From: Planctomycetota bacterium
Lineage (GTDB): Bacteria > Planctomycetota > B129-G9
Reading direction: 5' to 3'
NCBI GenBank assembly: GCA_030607235.1
Contig: JAUWEX010000097.1
Span: 1 to 5,633 of the forward strand
Length of the DNA stretch: 5,633 nt
Positions 5,265-5,633 of the stretch are shown piece after piece. How positions within the stretch are numbered: position 1 is the first letter of the stretch; every line of letters begins with the position of its first letter. The position numbers were made by a program, and so were the translations under genes. The notes below the pieces were generated by a model, which worked only from the letters and a program-made list of their open reading frames with translations, ran no database searches and had not been told where the DNA came from.

Positions 5265-5310
5265 TAATTTAGAACAGTTCTGTAACGGTTTTGAGAACTG
5301 TTCTGAATTA
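5265..5310. repeat. Inverted repeat of two self-palindromic 11-mers
   Basis: The arms TAATTTAGAACAGTTCT (5265-5281) and AGAACTGTTCTGAATTA (5294-5310) pair over 17 bases with one mismatch around a 12-base loop. Each arm contains AGAAC-N-GTTCT, itself palindromic. The second arm recurs near 126-141. The unit could be an operator pair, a hairpin or a mobile-element subterminal site. Confidence 0.7.
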
Positions 5311-5328
5311 AAATCGTCTTTGCAATTC

Positions 5329-5408
5329 GCGCACAAGATTCGTCAGTGGGTAGAAGCAAGCGCTCTTTTCGCCGAAGGGCGAAAAGCAGGGCGTCCGCCT
5401 CAGGCGGA
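5329..5408 (+). repeat. Dispersed repeat copy C with two hairpins
   Basis: GCGCACAAGATT (5329-5340) leads into the core CGTCAGTGGGTAGAAGC and then a strong hairpin, CTTTTCGCC-GAAG-GGCGAAAAG (5365-5386), and a second, TCCGCC-TCA-GGCGGA (5394-5408), the latter identical to 389-403. TTGGAATAGGTGG follows, as in copies A and B, then GCGGGG-TGT-CCCCGC at 5441-5455. Confidence 0.7.
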
Positions 5409-5489
5409 TATTGGAATAGGTGGTTGCTTCCCTCTTTGCTGCGGGGTGTCCCCGCTTGTGCGAGAGGCCGTTAACGGCACAGCAAGATT

Positions 5490-5540
5490 ACAAGTTTCGT
5501 CAGTGGGTGGAAGCGAAGCGCTTCTGTCGCCGGAGGCGGC
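5490..5540 (+). repeat. Dispersed repeat copy D
   Basis: ACAAGTTTCGTCAGTGGGTGGAAGC (core at 5499-5514) repeats the core of copy C in the same orientation about 160 bases downstream. It is followed by AAGCGCTTCTG and a short CGCC-GGA-GGCG hairpin at 5528-5538. Confidence 0.65.
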
Positions 5541-5567
5541 GGCAGGCGCCAGAGGTTTTAGGATATG

Positions 5568-5573
5568 TATAAT
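5568..5573 (+). promoter_or_regulatory. Possible -10 box for the gene at the right edge
   Basis: A perfect TATAAT lies about 35 bases before the start codon at 5609. The expected -35 position (around 5545-5550) is GC-rich and shows no TTGACA-like box, so the promoter call rests on the -10 box and position only. Confidence 0.45.
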
Positions 5574-5608
5574 TTAGAGTTAAACAATAAAAATGTGAGG
5601 AGAAGAAA

Positions 5609-5633
5609 ATGGTGAAGATCGTTTTTCCTACGC
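5609..5633 (+). CDS. Start of a gene that runs off the right edge
   Basis: An ATG at 5609-5611 follows GAGGAG (5597-5602) by six bases, a good ribosome-binding arrangement, and the frame stays open to the end of the window. Only eight residues are visible, MVKIVFPT. A short beta-strand beginning of this type is found in several unrelated nucleotide- or cofactor-binding families, so no function can be assigned. The -10-like TATAAT at 5568 supports an independent transcript. Confidence 0.6.

Larger units (their letters stand above)
5070..5580. other. Gene-free stretch composed largely of dispersed repeats
   Basis: No credible gene is seen in these roughly 510 bases. The open frames on both strands run through repeats and have repeat-derived composition. 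The stretch contains the inverted repeat copy at 5101-5194, a nested palindrome at 5265-5310, forward copies at 5329-5408 and 5490-5540, and hairpins at 5365-5386, 5394-5408 and 5441-5455. Confidence 0.65.

Noticed and set aside
120..5540. CRISPR array
   Set aside because: Repeat copies are imperfect, in both orientations and irregularly spaced, with no spacers of even length and no cas genes.
5176..5577. Rightward 133-codon open frame
   Set aside because: It is made almost entirely of dispersed repeat and hairpin sequence, and has no ribosome-binding site.

Overview
This is a bacterial chromosomal window. All supported genes have Shine-Dalgarno (GGAGG-type) sites, and there are recognisable -35/-10 boxes and lipoprotein signal peptides. 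Lipid-anchored proteins with prenyltransferase/squalene-oxidase-type repeats, a DUF5679 zinc ribbon, an excisionase-like HTH protein and hairpin-rich intergenic repeats would fit an environmental Planctomycetota/PVC-type genome. That taxonomic guess is an inference with low confidence.

Layout from left to right. Positions 1-430 hold no convincing gene and consist mostly of hairpin-rich repeats. Positions 433-1458 carry an AT-richer leftward cassette: a promoter (TTGACA/TAGCAT), an HNH endonuclease with an N-terminal winged-helix domain resembling that of DpnI, an overlapping 64-residue very acidic protein, and possibly one more tiny overlapping gene. The cassette is bracketed by inverted copies of a repeat whose core is GATTTGTCAGTGNGTG (335-350 and 1646-1661). 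Positions 1407-1784 hold the cassette promoter, a cluster of five GATC sites and another copy of the hairpin repeat. Positions 1785-4290 are a leftward operon of three paralogous lipoproteins: a 369-residue full-length one with three Q-x3-G-x-W repeat motifs, followed by two shortened copies that look like recent tandem duplicates and are losing the repeat motifs. Positions 4291-4502 form a divergent promoter region. Rightward from it run a 50-residue zinc-ribbon protein (4503-4655) and a 96-residue DNA-binding HTH protein (4750-5040). Positions 5041-5580 are another gene-free stretch full of the same repeats, including a compact element of about 215 bp whose left end matches the left end of the endonuclease cassette. 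At the right edge a new rightward gene begins at 5609.

Two themes stand out. The first is a stand-alone, apparently restriction-type nuclease cassette with no methyltransferase in view, sitting between inverted repeats of a family that also occurs nearby without a gene cargo. The second is a tandem lipoprotein array in which an alpha/alpha-toroid protein has been shortened and duplicated. Functions beyond the domain level are not established by the sequence.
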